Positions 41,069 through 49,418 of a DNA stretch of 64,000 bases are shown piece by piece; position 1 is the first letter of the stretch, and every line of letters begins with the position of its first letter. The notes below the pieces were generated by a model that was not told where the DNA came from, ran no database searches, and worked only from the letters and a program-made list of their open reading frames with translations. The DNA is taken from assembly GCF_014694315.1 (NCBI RefSeq), contig NZ_JAAOXD010000003.1:588929-652928 (forward strand), read 5' to 3'. A program made the position numbers and the translations under genes. Origin of the DNA: Arthrobacter ipis. Its GTDB lineage: Bacteria; Actinomycetota; Actinomycetes; Actinomycetales; Micrococcaceae.

Positions 41069-43258
41069 ATGTCTGAAGAATCTGCAACCTCAAACGGGCT
41101 GGGACGCCGTGCGCTGCTGCGGCTGGGTGCGGCCGGAGGAGCCGGGGCGGCACTCGCCGCCGCACAAACCTGGGCGGGCCCGATGCTGGCCCAGCGAGGG
41201 CTGCTGTCGCCCGACGGCGCATTCGGAGCCACATCGACAGCCCTGAGTGACGAGCTGTTCTACATCGAAAAATACCCAACGAGCCCGCTGATCCTCTGGC
41301 CGTTCAGCGACCCGCTGCCGATCCCCAAGGCGCTGGCTTCGGTGCCGAAGTCGGTATACAGCGCCTGGCAGAATCCGCCGGGACCGGGCCCGGGCCAGCA
41401 GAACTCGCTGCGCAACGAGCAGCACCAGCTCTGGCCAAACCGGATCGGCTATCCGGACCCCATTGTCTACAAGATCAACGTGCAGGTCCGGGCCCACGCA
41501 TTCACGACCTCCCAGGTTCTGCCCATTGACGGTGACGGCGAGCCCACGGTTTCCTTCGATGCGAATCGTAAAAAATATCCCGCTGGCACCAGGCGCACGC
41601 TTCCGCTCAGCACCATCTATGGGTTCAACGGCACGTTCCCTGGGCCCATGATCAACGCCGAGTACGGCAAGCCGGTCCTGGTGCGGTTCGAGAACCACCT
41701 GGACGAGAACCCGCTGAACCTGGACCGCCAGGACTTTGGCTCGCCGAATTGGTCCTTCCTGACCCACCTCCACAACGGCCACACGGCGCCGGAGAGCGAC
41801 GGCAACCCGCATTACTCGATGGTGGCCGGGCCGAAGCGCCCGGGCTTCCTGCCGAAGATGTTCGTTGACAACCTGTACCTGAACTGGCCCGCGGGCGGCG
41901 ACGACCGGGAGAAGCAAAGCTTCTTCTGGTTCCACGACCACACGATGGACCATACCGGTTCCAACGTTTACAAGGGCTTGGTGGGCCTCTACCCGATCTA
42001 TGACCCGAAGAACGGAACGGACATGGGGGACGAGCGCCAGGGCCTCCGGCTGCCCGGAGTCCGGACCAACAACCCGGACCGGTCTTTCGACGTCAAATAC
42101 GATATTCCGCTCGCCTTCTATGACTGCCGGTTTGATGACGGCAAAACTGTGCACAAGGACATCCACGACGTGCAGGGCGAGTTCCCGGCCGCGAAGAACC
42201 CGGCCGAGCACCCCGAATGGTGGGGCAAGACGTTCTACAAGCATTTCCCGAACCATGGGTTCGTGGGCGACATCTTCACCGTAAACGGCACCGCCTACCC
42301 GGCCCTGCAGGTGAAGCGCCGCAAGTACCGCTTCCGGTTCCTGGACGCGTCAGTCTCGAGGATTTACGAGTTCAAGCTGATGAGCTCCACCCAGGGACCA
42401 AAGTCGGCGGCATCACTGGGCTACGTGGATGACGAGCTTGAGGGCCAGTACCGCATCCCGGACGGGCAGCAGTGCATGCAGTTCATCCAGATCGCGTCCG
42501 ACGGCGGGCTGCTGCCACTGCCGCTCAAGCGCGACTCGTTTGAGTTATGGCCCGCGAAGCGACGCGAAGTCATCATCGATTTCACGCGGTACCAGGACGG
42601 CACACCGACCACCAAGGGCGACGTCGTGTACCTGACCAACGTGATGAAGATGCCCAACGGCCGGATGTGGAGCAACTCCTCCCGCTTCTTCCCCGACCCG
42701 AAGTACAAGGTTCCGGTGCTCAAGTTCGTGATCGGAGACAGCGCGCCGGACGACAGCCTGATCCCCACGGCACTCCGGCCCCTTCCGCCGCTGCCGAGCA
42801 ACTGGCAGAGCATGCTGGCCAACCGCCTGATCTTCGAAGTGAAGCGGGGCGCCCTGGGAGGGGAGACCGAGTGGCTCATCAACGGCAAGCCCTTCGACCC
42901 GGCGGCGGTGGGCGCGAGCCTGAGAAATCCCGCCGGACGCACACCTCTGGCCCAACAGAGGAAGGGCAGCTTCAACCTGTGGGAGGTCCGGAACGGTGGT
43001 GGCGGCTGGGTGCACCCGTTCCACCTCCACATGGAGGAACACCGCACGGTCATGCGCAATGGCAAGGACGTGACGCGCGGCGGCGATCCCGGGCATCCCG
43101 ACGATGTCTCGAAGGAAGACCTGGCGGCGCTCGATCCCGGCGAGTCGGTGATCCTCTACAGGGGTTTCCGGGACTTCACGGGCCCGTACGTGGCGCACTG
43201 CCACAACCTGGCCCACGAGGACCACTCCATGATGTTCGGCTGGGAGATCACGCCCTGA
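41069..43258 (+). CDS. Tat-exported multicopper oxidase (phenoxazinone synthase-like)
   Basis: Large (729 residues) multicopper oxidase with cupredoxin domains. The signal GRRALLRLGAAGGAGAALAA (twin-Arg) implies folded export. Copper motifs: THLHNGHTAPESDGNP (first HxH), FFWFHDHTMDHTGSNVYKG (HxH), GGWVHPFHLHMEEHR (HxxHxH) and VAHCHNLAHEDHSMM (HCHxxxHxxxxM), the T1 ligand set with an axial Met. Length and inserts resemble phenoxazinone synthase and bilirubin-oxidase-like CotA enzymes, which oxidise phenolic substrates. AAGGAGG lies nine bases ahead of ATG 41069. It lies between paaR and paaK, and could act on aromatic compounds. Confidence 0.92.
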   Translation: MSEESATSNGLGRRALLRLGAAGGAGAALAAAQTWAGPMLAQRGLLSPDGAFGATSTALSDELFYIEKYPTSPLILWPFSDPLPIPKALASVPKSVYSAWQNPPGPGPGQQNSLRNEQHQLWPNRIGYPDPIVYKINVQVRAHAFTTSQVLPIDGDGEPTVSFDANRKKYPAGTRRTLPLSTIYGFNGTFPGPMINAEYGKPVLVRFENHLDENPLNLDRQDFGSPNWSFLTHLHNGHTAPESDGNPHYSMVAGPKRPGFLPKMFVDNLYLNWPAGGDDREKQSFFWFHDHTMDHTGSNVYKGLVGLYPIYDPKNGTDMGDERQGLRLPGVRTNNPDRSFDVKYDIPLAFYDCRFDDGKTVHKDIHDVQGEFPAAKNPAEHPEWWGKTFYKHFPNHGFVGDIFTVNGTAYPALQVKRRKYRFRFLDASVSRIYEFKLMSSTQGPKSAASLGYVDDELEGQYRIPDGQQCMQFIQIASDGGLLPLPLKRDSFELWPAKRREVIIDFTRYQDGTPTTKGDVVYLTNVMKMPNGRMWSNSSRFFPDPKYKVPVLKFVIGDSAPDDSLIPTALRPLPPLPSNWQSMLANRLIFEVKRGALGGETEWLINGKPFDPAAVGASLRNPAGRTPLAQQRKGSFNLWEVRNGGGGWVHPFHLHMEEHRTVMRNGKDVTRGGDPGHPDDVSKEDLAALDPGESVILYRGFRDFTGPYVAHCHNLAHEDHSMMFGWEITP

Positions 43259-43293
43259 CCGCCCTTTGAACCCAGCGCCAAAACCCAGCGCTG

Positions 43294-43315
43294 GGACCCG
43301 CTGGCAGGCGGGTCC
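43294..43315. terminator. hairpin between convergent MCO and paaK genes
   Basis: GGACCCGC (43294-43301) with GCGGGTCC (43308-43315), loop of six. No U-tract. Both genes end beside it (43258 and 43355). Confidence 0.55.
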
Positions 43316-43354
43316 TAGCGCTCGGATGCCTGCAGCGCCCGGAGTGCGTCGGAC

Positions 43355-44722
43355 TTATCCCTTCGGGCGCAGGTCGTAGATCCGGCGCAGCTTGCCGTTG
43401 GAGCGCTCAAGCGAGCCGGGCTCCACCACGTTGACGGTGCACGAAGAACCCACGTGGATCTTGATCTGCTCGCGCAGGGTGCGGGCCGCCGTCGTGCTCT
43501 GACCGGTGGTGACATTGTCACGGCGCTCGATCTTCACGGTCAGCTGGTCCATGCGCTGGCCCTCGGGCCGGGTCAGCTCAAGCTGGAAGTGCGGGCTGAG
43601 CTCCGGGATGCGCAGGGCGATTTCCTCGATCTGGGACGGAAAGAGGTTCACGCCGCGGAGGATGATCATGTCGTCGCTGCGGCCGGTGATGCGCCCCATC
43701 CGGCGGTGTGCCGGGCGCGCGGTGCCGGGAAGCAGGCGGGTGAGATCCTTGGTGCGGTAGCGGATGATGGGCAGGGCTTCCTTGGTGAGCGAGGTGAAGA
43801 CCAGCTCGCCGTGTTCGCCGTCGCCCAGCACGTTTTCCTTGCCCGGGGCCGGGTTGAAGGGGTCGATGATTTCCGGCCGGAAGTGGTCCTCCCAGATGTG
43901 GCTGCCGTCCTGCGTCTCCACGCATTCGCCCGCGACGCCGGGTCCCATGACCTCGGAGAGCCCGTAGATGTCGCACGCCTTGATGTTCATGGTGACCTCG
44001 AGCTCGTGCCGCATCTCCTGCGTCCACGGTTCGGCGCCGAGCACCGCGTATTTCAGCGACGTGGAGGTGGGGTCGATGCCCATGTGCGCCATGGCGTCTG
44101 CGATGGTGAGCAGGTACGTGGGCGTGGCCAGGATGGCGTCCGGCTTGAAGTCCTGGATCATCTGGATTTGGCGTTCGGTCTGCCCGCCGGACATCGGAAT
44201 CACGGTGCAGCCGAGGGCCTCGGCGCCTGCGTGGGCACCCAGTCCGCCGGTGAACAGGCCGTAGCCGTAGGCGTTGTGAACCTTCATGCCGGGGCGGACG
44301 CCGGAGGCGCGGAGGCAGCGGGCCACCAGTTTGGCCCAGTCGGCCAGGTCCTGCTTGGTGTACCCGACGACGGTGGGCCGGCCCGTGGTGCCGGAGCTGG
44401 CGTGTACGCGTGCCACCTCGCTCTGCGGCACGGCGAACATGCCGAACGGGTACTCCTGGCGCAGGTCCTCCTTGGTGGTGAAGGGGAAGTTGCCGAGATC
44501 GGCGAGTTCGCGCAGGTCCGAGGGGTGGATCCCGGCGTCGTCGAACTTGCGCTTGTACAGCGGGACCCTGTCGTAGGCGTACGCGACGGTGTGCTGGAGC
44601 CGGCTGAGCTGCAGCGCCTCAAGTTCGTCCCGGGACATGGTCTCCTCGGGGTCGAGCACGGCGTCAGCGGGTGCGGCGGCAACGCGCGCAGCGACGGTGG
44701 GTTCAGGGGCGTGGAGGGTCAT
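43355..44722 (-). CDS. paaK: phenylacetate--CoA ligase PaaK
   Basis: First enzyme of the aerobic phenylacetate route; forms phenylacetyl-CoA from ATP and CoA. Adenylate-forming signatures: ARVHASSGTTGRPTVVGY (P-loop), ACDIYGLSEVMGPGVAGEC, LPIIRYRTKDLTRLLPG, RGVNLFPSQIEEIAL and the C-terminal Lys in SNGKLRRIYDLRPKG. Length 455 from ATG 44722, with AGGAAG nearby; a longer frame upstream reads into paaI. Ten bases separate paaI from paaK, so these are one operon under the 45209 operator. Confidence 0.96.
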   Translation of the reverse strand: MTLHAPEPTVAARVAAAPADAVLDPEETMSRDELEALQLSRLQHTVAYAYDRVPLYKRKFDDAGIHPSDLRELADLGNFPFTTKEDLRQEYPFGMFAVPQSEVARVHASSGTTGRPTVVGYTKQDLADWAKLVARCLRASGVRPGMKVHNAYGYGLFTGGLGAHAGAEALGCTVIPMSGGQTERQIQMIQDFKPDAILATPTYLLTIADAMAHMGIDPTSTSLKYAVLGAEPWTQEMRHELEVTMNIKACDIYGLSEVMGPGVAGECVETQDGSHIWEDHFRPEIIDPFNPAPGKENVLGDGEHGELVFTSLTKEALPIIRYRTKDLTRLLPGTARPAHRRMGRITGRSDDMIILRGVNLFPSQIEEIALRIPELSPHFQLELTRPEGQRMDQLTVKIERRDNVTTGQSTTAARTLREQIKIHVGSSCTVNVVEPGSLERSNGKLRRIYDLRPKG

Positions 44723-44732
44723 GGTCTGCTTC

Positions 44733-45188
44733 CTACTTCTTGGGGATGGTACGGCTGCGTCCGCGGAACTCGGCAATGAGTTCCCCCGGCTTGCCGGAAC
44801 TGGCCTCAGCACCGGGATCGGCAGCGAAGATCTGGATGTCGTAGAGGCCGCTGCGGCCAGCACTGGAGCGGCGGTCGGCGACGGCGGTGATCACCTGGCC
44901 CTGGTAGGCCGGCTTGAGGAAGTTGATGTCGACGCCGGCAGCAACGGTAATGCTGTCAGGGTCGGCAGGCACCGCGGGGTTGCAGGCGAGGGCGAACGCG
45001 GTGTCTGCGAAGGCGAAGATCATTCCGCCGTGGGCCATGCCGAAGCCGTTGAGCATTTCCTGCCGGAGGGTCATCCGGATGGTTGCGTGTCCATCGCTCA
45101 CAGCGAGGACTTCTATGCCCATCCATTCCGAGGCGTAGTCGTTCTCAAGGATGTGGTGGGCCACACCGGGGATTGCCGTTTCAGCCAT
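44733..45188 (-). CDS. paaI: phenylacetic acid degradation thioesterase PaaI
   Basis: Hotdog-fold thioesterase (151 residues) that hydrolyses dead-end ring-hydroxylated or epoxidised phenylacetyl-CoA. The signature FGMAHGGMIFAFADTAFALACN holds the catalytic Asp, and the second beta strand reads VDINFLKPAYQGQVITAVAD. It lies right upstream of paaK and downstream of a PaaR-type operator, supporting the assignment. It is distinct from the thioesterase at 35902. Confidence 0.92.
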   Translation of the reverse strand: MAETAIPGVAHHILENDYASEWMGIEVLAVSDGHATIRMTLRQEMLNGFGMAHGGMIFAFADTAFALACNPAVPADPDSITVAAGVDINFLKPAYQGQVITAVADRRSSAGRSGLYDIQIFAADPGAEASSGKPGELIAEFRGRSRTIPKK

Positions 45189-45208
45189 GCGTCGTTGCCT
45201 CCAGCTTT

Positions 45209-45233
45209 ATTTACCGAATGTTCATTAGGTAAT
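45209..45233. promoter_or_regulatory. PaaR-type operator, paaIK operon
   Basis: ATTTACCGAATGTTCATTAG followed by GTAAT lies 20 bases ahead of the paaI start. Its TACCGAAtGTTCAT core matches the paaR site. It overlaps the last three codons of the CPBP gene upstream. Confidence 0.65.
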
Positions 45234-46181
45234 CCCATAGGAGGGGTTCGTGTCAAGGGTGCGGGCCAGCCGGAGGGGCCCGGCGACGGCAATAACCACC
45301 AGCGCTGCCAGGACATGGAGGAGTGCGACGGTCCACCAGAGCGTGTGGAAGTCCGGCCCCAGCATGGCGGGGAAAACCAGGGCCCCGGAGGTGTTGAATG
45401 CCGCGTGGAAGACCATGCAGATGGGCACGCTGCCGCTGCTGTTGTAGAGCCAGGCCAGCAGCACGGACTGCGCCAGGACCATCAGCAGGAACGGAAGCGG
45501 CGGCCGCTGCCCGGTGGGATCCGAAAGCAGCTCGGGCAGGTGCCATGCGCCCCACACCAGCCCGAGGAGCAGCGCCGCGGACAGGGCAGGGCGGTCACGC
45601 TGCAGGAGCGGCAGGGCGTAGCCGCGCCAGCCCAGCTCCTCGAAGAGGCCCACGGCCACCAGCGTGAACGCGAAGGTGCCCAGCAGCATGAACCAGCCTG
45701 GGTTCGGTCCGAGCTCCGGGGCTGGCGCACCGCCGGAGACGGTGAGACCGGCAGAGACCGCCACCAGCAGGCACGGCAGGCCTGCGGCGGCGGCGTACCA
45801 GCGGCCGGCCACGCGCCAGCGGACCAGCTGCCGGAGCAGTCGCAGCACCTCGGCCTTGCCGCCTGCGAGGTAGGCCGTGATGGCTGCGGCCAGGGCGGGC
45901 CCGAACGGGATCAGGGGCGAGCTGTTCGGGTTGAGGAGGGTCAGCGGCCAAAGCATCCATGAAATGGCGAAGGCCAGGGCGAAGAACAGCGTTAACCGGT
46001 GGGTGGCAGGCCAGGTCAGGGCCCCACGCGGCCCTGTGGTCCGGCGCCGTGCCTTAGTTCCACGCCGCGTTATGGTGCGGTGCCGCGCTGCTTCCTTCCG
46101 GGCGCGACGGCTGTCCCCGCCGCCAGCGGGCAATGCCCGCCTGGCGGGCATGGGCTGCTCAGCCGGCGACGGCTGCGCCAT
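45225..46181 (-). CDS. CPBP family intramembrane protease
   Basis: A 318-residue membrane protein with about eight helices. A basic 55-residue head (AGGGDSRRARKEAARHRTI) precedes them. Catalytic motifs: GLFEELGWRGYALP (EExxxR), VWGAWHLPELL (His), and VFHAAFNTSGAL (His). These fit a working metalloprotease of the Abi class. Start ATG 46181 overlaps the previous CPBP gene by 23 bases. Function unknown; relatives process peptides or confer bacteriocin immunity. Confidence 0.9.
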   Translation of the reverse strand: MAQPSPAEQPMPARRALPAGGGDSRRARKEAARHRTITRRGTKARRRTTGPRGALTWPATHRLTLFFALAFAISWMLWPLTLLNPNSSPLIPFGPALAAAITAYLAGGKAEVLRLLRQLVRWRVAGRWYAAAAGLPCLLVAVSAGLTVSGGAPAPELGPNPGWFMLLGTFAFTLVAVGLFEELGWRGYALPLLQRDRPALSAALLLGLVWGAWHLPELLSDPTGQRPPLPFLLMVLAQSVLLAWLYNSSGSVPICMVFHAAFNTSGALVFPAMLGPDFHTLWWTVALLHVLAALVVIAVAGPLRLARTLDTNPSYGIT

Positions 46182-47037
46182 GGCCCGACTCCGCCGTCAG
46201 TGTGCGGAATTTCCGGAGCAGCACCAGGACCACCAGCAAAACGGTGGCCGCGGCAATCTGCTGCCACGCGCCGTCGAACACTGCCAGTTTCGACTGCTCC
46301 GAGGCGTTGAATGAGGCGTGGAGGAGGGCCACGATCAGCAGGCTCTGGCCCGTTCCAAGGTAGGCGATGCCCACCAGCAGACGGAACAGCGGGGCGAACA
46401 CCAGCAGCACGCCCCACGCGACGGCCACGTCGGGCCACGCGGTGGCGCCGAAGCCCCTGTCCGCAAAGGCCAGCGGGAGGTGGATGAGCGCGAAGGGAAT
46501 GGCGGTGAGCAGGCTGCCGGTCACCAGGCCATGCCGCTCCATCAGCCGGCGCTGGACCACCCCCGTCCAGGCCAGCTCCTCCCAGATGTTCCCCAGCAGG
46601 GCGCCAACGATCAGCGTGTTCAGCAGGTACGACCCTGCCACCGTGGCCCACCCTTCCGCGGGCTGATGGAACGTGCCGGTGGCGGCCGCGACGAGCACGG
46701 TCAGCGCGGGCAGGGCAAGGACTGCCGCCACGTACCAGCCCGCTCCGACGCGCCAGCGAACAGTTTGTCGGAACAGGTGCCGGACGCCGGGAGCGCCGTC
46801 GGCTGCCCGGGTCACCAGGACGGCCGTTCCCAGCAGGATGAGCAGTTCGGCCAGGATGCCGGGCACCGGGTTGCCGAGCACCCCGATGGACAGGATGAGT
46901 GCCATCCACGTCAGCGCGATCGCAATGACCAGGAACGCTGCCACGGGGCGGGCAGCAATGAGCCGGCGCAGGGGGCGGGGGGACGAAGCGGCGGATGGAT
47001 CGGAAGCGCGGCCAGCGGGGTTCATCGGGACCACCAT
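46159..47037 (-). CDS. CPBP family intramembrane protease
   Basis: Second CPBP gene (292 residues) in tandem, sharing the overlap with the next. Motif 1 reads NIWEELAWTGVVQRRLM, in which the R usually after two Glu is shifted (EExxWxxxxQRR), motif 2 is FALIHLPLAF, and motif 3 is LLHASFNAS. Motif 1 differs from the usual EExxWRG pattern. Divergent from pta. A duplicated pair, with about equal length. Confidence 0.88.
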   Translation of the reverse strand: MVVPMNPAGRASDPSAASSPRPLRRLIAARPVAAFLVIAIALTWMALILSIGVLGNPVPGILAELLILLGTAVLVTRAADGAPGVRHLFRQTVRWRVGAGWYVAAVLALPALTVLVAAATGTFHQPAEGWATVAGSYLLNTLIVGALLGNIWEELAWTGVVQRRLMERHGLVTGSLLTAIPFALIHLPLAFADRGFGATAWPDVAVAWGVLLVFAPLFRLLVGIAYLGTGQSLLIVALLHASFNASEQSKLAVFDGAWQQIAAATVLLVVLVLLRKFRTLTAESGHGAAVAG

Positions 47038-47274
47038 CGTTCAGGACGATGCAGCTCGGGAGACTGCTGCGGATGGGCCGGCTCCGGGGCGCTGGCCCGC
47101 TCCGGGTCCGGGACGGCGATTGTGCGCCGACGTGGCAATCAACACCATTGTCTGCTCCCGGAAGCGCGGCAACAAGTGAAAGTATGGGGGAGTGCGCGCC
47201 CCGGGGCGTGCAGTCAGCAAACCGGCACGTCCAATGCAGTACGTTCCACGCAGGAGCTTCCAACCAGAGGACAG

Positions 47275-49410
47275 ATGATGGCCAAGGGGATATATGTCAG
47301 TGCGACCACTCCGGGTTCGGGGAAGTCGCTCATAGCGCTGGGCCTGGCGGACACGCTCCACCGGCACGCGGACCGGATCGGATTCTTCAAGCCCGTGGTC
47401 CATGGCGACGACGCCGGCGCGGATCCGATGGTGGCGCTCATGAAATCCCGCTTCGACCTGGACGATGAGCGCTGCCGCGGCGGGCTGACATTTACCGAGG
47501 TTCGGTCCCTGCTCGCCGAAGGCAAGCGCGAGGACATCGACTCCCGGTGCGTGGAGATCTTCGCCCAGATGGGCCGGCACTGCGACGTGATCATCGTGGA
47601 AGGCACGGACCTCACCGGCCACGACGCCGCCGTCGAATTTGACCTCAATGCCCGCCTTGCCAACAACCTGGCCGCGCCCGTCGTGGCGGTGGTGGGCGCC
47701 AAGGGGCGTAGCGTGGCGGAGGCCGCGGCCGCCGTCGACGTCGCCCGCAAGGAACTCGCCGCCGAGAAGTGCTCGCTCCTGGCGATGATGGTGAACCGGG
47801 CCGACCCGGAGGACGTGGACGCGATCATCGCCGCCGTGAAGCCCGGCGCGTCCGGCCGGCCGGTGTACGTCTTTCCGGAGCTGGAGGACATCGCCCGGCC
47901 CACCACCGGTGAGGTGGGCGCGGCCCTGGGCCTGCGGCAGATCGCCGGCCGCGCAGACATGGAGCGGGACGTCCGCGACGTCAAGGTCGCCGCCATGAAT
48001 GTGGGCAACTTTTTGAACGTGCTCGACGACGGCGCGCTGGTGATCGTGCCCGGTGACAGGGCGGACGTGATGGTTGCCTGCCTGGCGTCGTCGTTCTCGC
48101 CCGAGTTCCCGGTACCCTCAGGGCTGATCCTCACCGGTGGCCTGGCCCCGGACGCCAACATCTATCCGCTGCTGGCCTCCGCCCCGTTCCCGGTGTTCGC
48201 CACGGAGGATGACACCTACACCACCGCCCGCCGCGTCTCCGAGGTCCGCAGCGAAATCTGGAGCGGCCACCGGCGCAAGGTGGCCTCCGCACTGGGCCTG
48301 TGGTCCCGGCAGGTGGACGAGGCCGAGATGCTCGAGCGCCTGCACCTGCCCCGGGCCGAGCGGATGACCCCGCTGCGGTTCCTGCACGACCTCATCGAAC
48401 GCGCCCGCTCGCAGCGCCGCCACATCGTGCTGCCGGAAGGCAAGGACATCCGGATCCTGAAGGCCGCCGAGATCCTGCACCGTCGGGACGTCTGCGACCT
48501 GACACTGCTGGGCCGGGAAGCCGACGTCCGGGAGCTCGCCGCCAGCCGGGGCATCGATCTCGCCGGCATCAACATCGTGGACCCCGCAACGTCCGAGCTG
48601 CGCCAGGATTTCGCCGCCAGGTACGCCGAGCTGCGGGCGCACAAGGGCGTGGACCTGGCCCGGGCGCTGGAGGTCATGCAGGACGAAAGCTACTTCGGCA
48701 CCATGATGGTCCAGCTGGGTGTGGTGGACGGCATGGTGTCCGGCGCCGCGCACACCACTGCCCACACGATCCGCCCGGCGCTAGAGTTCGTGAAGACCCG
48801 GGAGGGCGTGAAGATCGTCTCCTCGGTGTTCCTCATGCTCATGCCGGACCGGGTGCTCGTTTACGGCGACTGCGCGGTGAACCCGGATCCGAACGTGGAG
48901 CAACTCGCGGACATCGCCCTGGCCTCGGCGGAGACCGCGGGCCAGTTCGGGGTGGAACCGAGGGTGGCCATGCTGTCCTACTCCACCGGCGGCTCCGGCT
49001 CGGGCGAGGCCGTGGAGGAAGTCCGGCAGGCCACCGACCTGGTCCGTGAGCGCCGCCCGGACCTCGCCGTCGAAGGCCCCATCCAGTACGACGCCGCCGT
49101 GGATGCCTCCATCGCCGAGTCCAAGATGCCGGGCTCGTCCGTCGCCGGGCAGGCGACCGTGTTCATCTTCCCGGACCTGAACACCGGCAACAACACGTAC
49201 AAGGCGGTGCAGCAGAGCTCCGGAGCCGTCGCCGTCGGGCCCGTCCTGCAGGGGCTGCGCAAGCCCGTCAACGACCTCTCCCGCGGCTGCACTGTGGAGG
49301 ACATCGTGAACACGGTGGCCATCACCGCCATCCAGGCGCAGAGCCCGGCCGTCCCCTTGGAAACCCCCAGCACCACAGAACCGTCCGCCGTTTCAGCAGC
49401 CCAGGCTTAG
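47275..49410 (+). CDS. pta: phosphate acetyltransferase
   Basis: Interconverts acetyl-CoA and acetyl phosphate. Long form (711 residues). The N-terminal P-loop/DRTGG-containing region reads GIYVSATTPGSGKSLIALGL and follows BioD-like folding. The C-terminal PTA domain begins near VLPEGKDIRILKAAEIL and has MLSYSTGGSGSGEAVEEVRQ and KPVNDLSRGCTVEDIVNTVA. Start at ATG 47275 (or 47278); the frame is open far upstream but reads antisense to the CPBP gene. Nine bases from ackA, forming the pta-ackA operon. Confidence 0.96.
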   Translation: MMAKGIYVSATTPGSGKSLIALGLADTLHRHADRIGFFKPVVHGDDAGADPMVALMKSRFDLDDERCRGGLTFTEVRSLLAEGKREDIDSRCVEIFAQMGRHCDVIIVEGTDLTGHDAAVEFDLNARLANNLAAPVVAVVGAKGRSVAEAAAAVDVARKELAAEKCSLLAMMVNRADPEDVDAIIAAVKPGASGRPVYVFPELEDIARPTTGEVGAALGLRQIAGRADMERDVRDVKVAAMNVGNFLNVLDDGALVIVPGDRADVMVACLASSFSPEFPVPSGLILTGGLAPDANIYPLLASAPFPVFATEDDTYTTARRVSEVRSEIWSGHRRKVASALGLWSRQVDEAEMLERLHLPRAERMTPLRFLHDLIERARSQRRHIVLPEGKDIRILKAAEILHRRDVCDLTLLGREADVRELAASRGIDLAGINIVDPATSELRQDFAARYAELRAHKGVDLARALEVMQDESYFGTMMVQLGVVDGMVSGAAHTTAHTIRPALEFVKTREGVKIVSSVFLMLMPDRVLVYGDCAVNPDPNVEQLADIALASAETAGQFGVEPRVAMLSYSTGGSGSGEAVEEVRQATDLVRERRPDLAVEGPIQYDAAVDASIAESKMPGSSVAGQATVFIFPDLNTGNNTYKAVQQSSGAVAVGPVLQGLRKPVNDLSRGCTVEDIVNTVAITAIQAQSPAVPLETPSTTEPSAVSAAQA

Positions 49411-49418
49411 GAGGCCCC

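Noticed and set aside
46318-47274. A 319-codon N-terminal extension of Pta
   Set aside because: The extension is antisense to a CPBP gene and has no domain. The Pta family starts at GIYVSATTPGSGKS.
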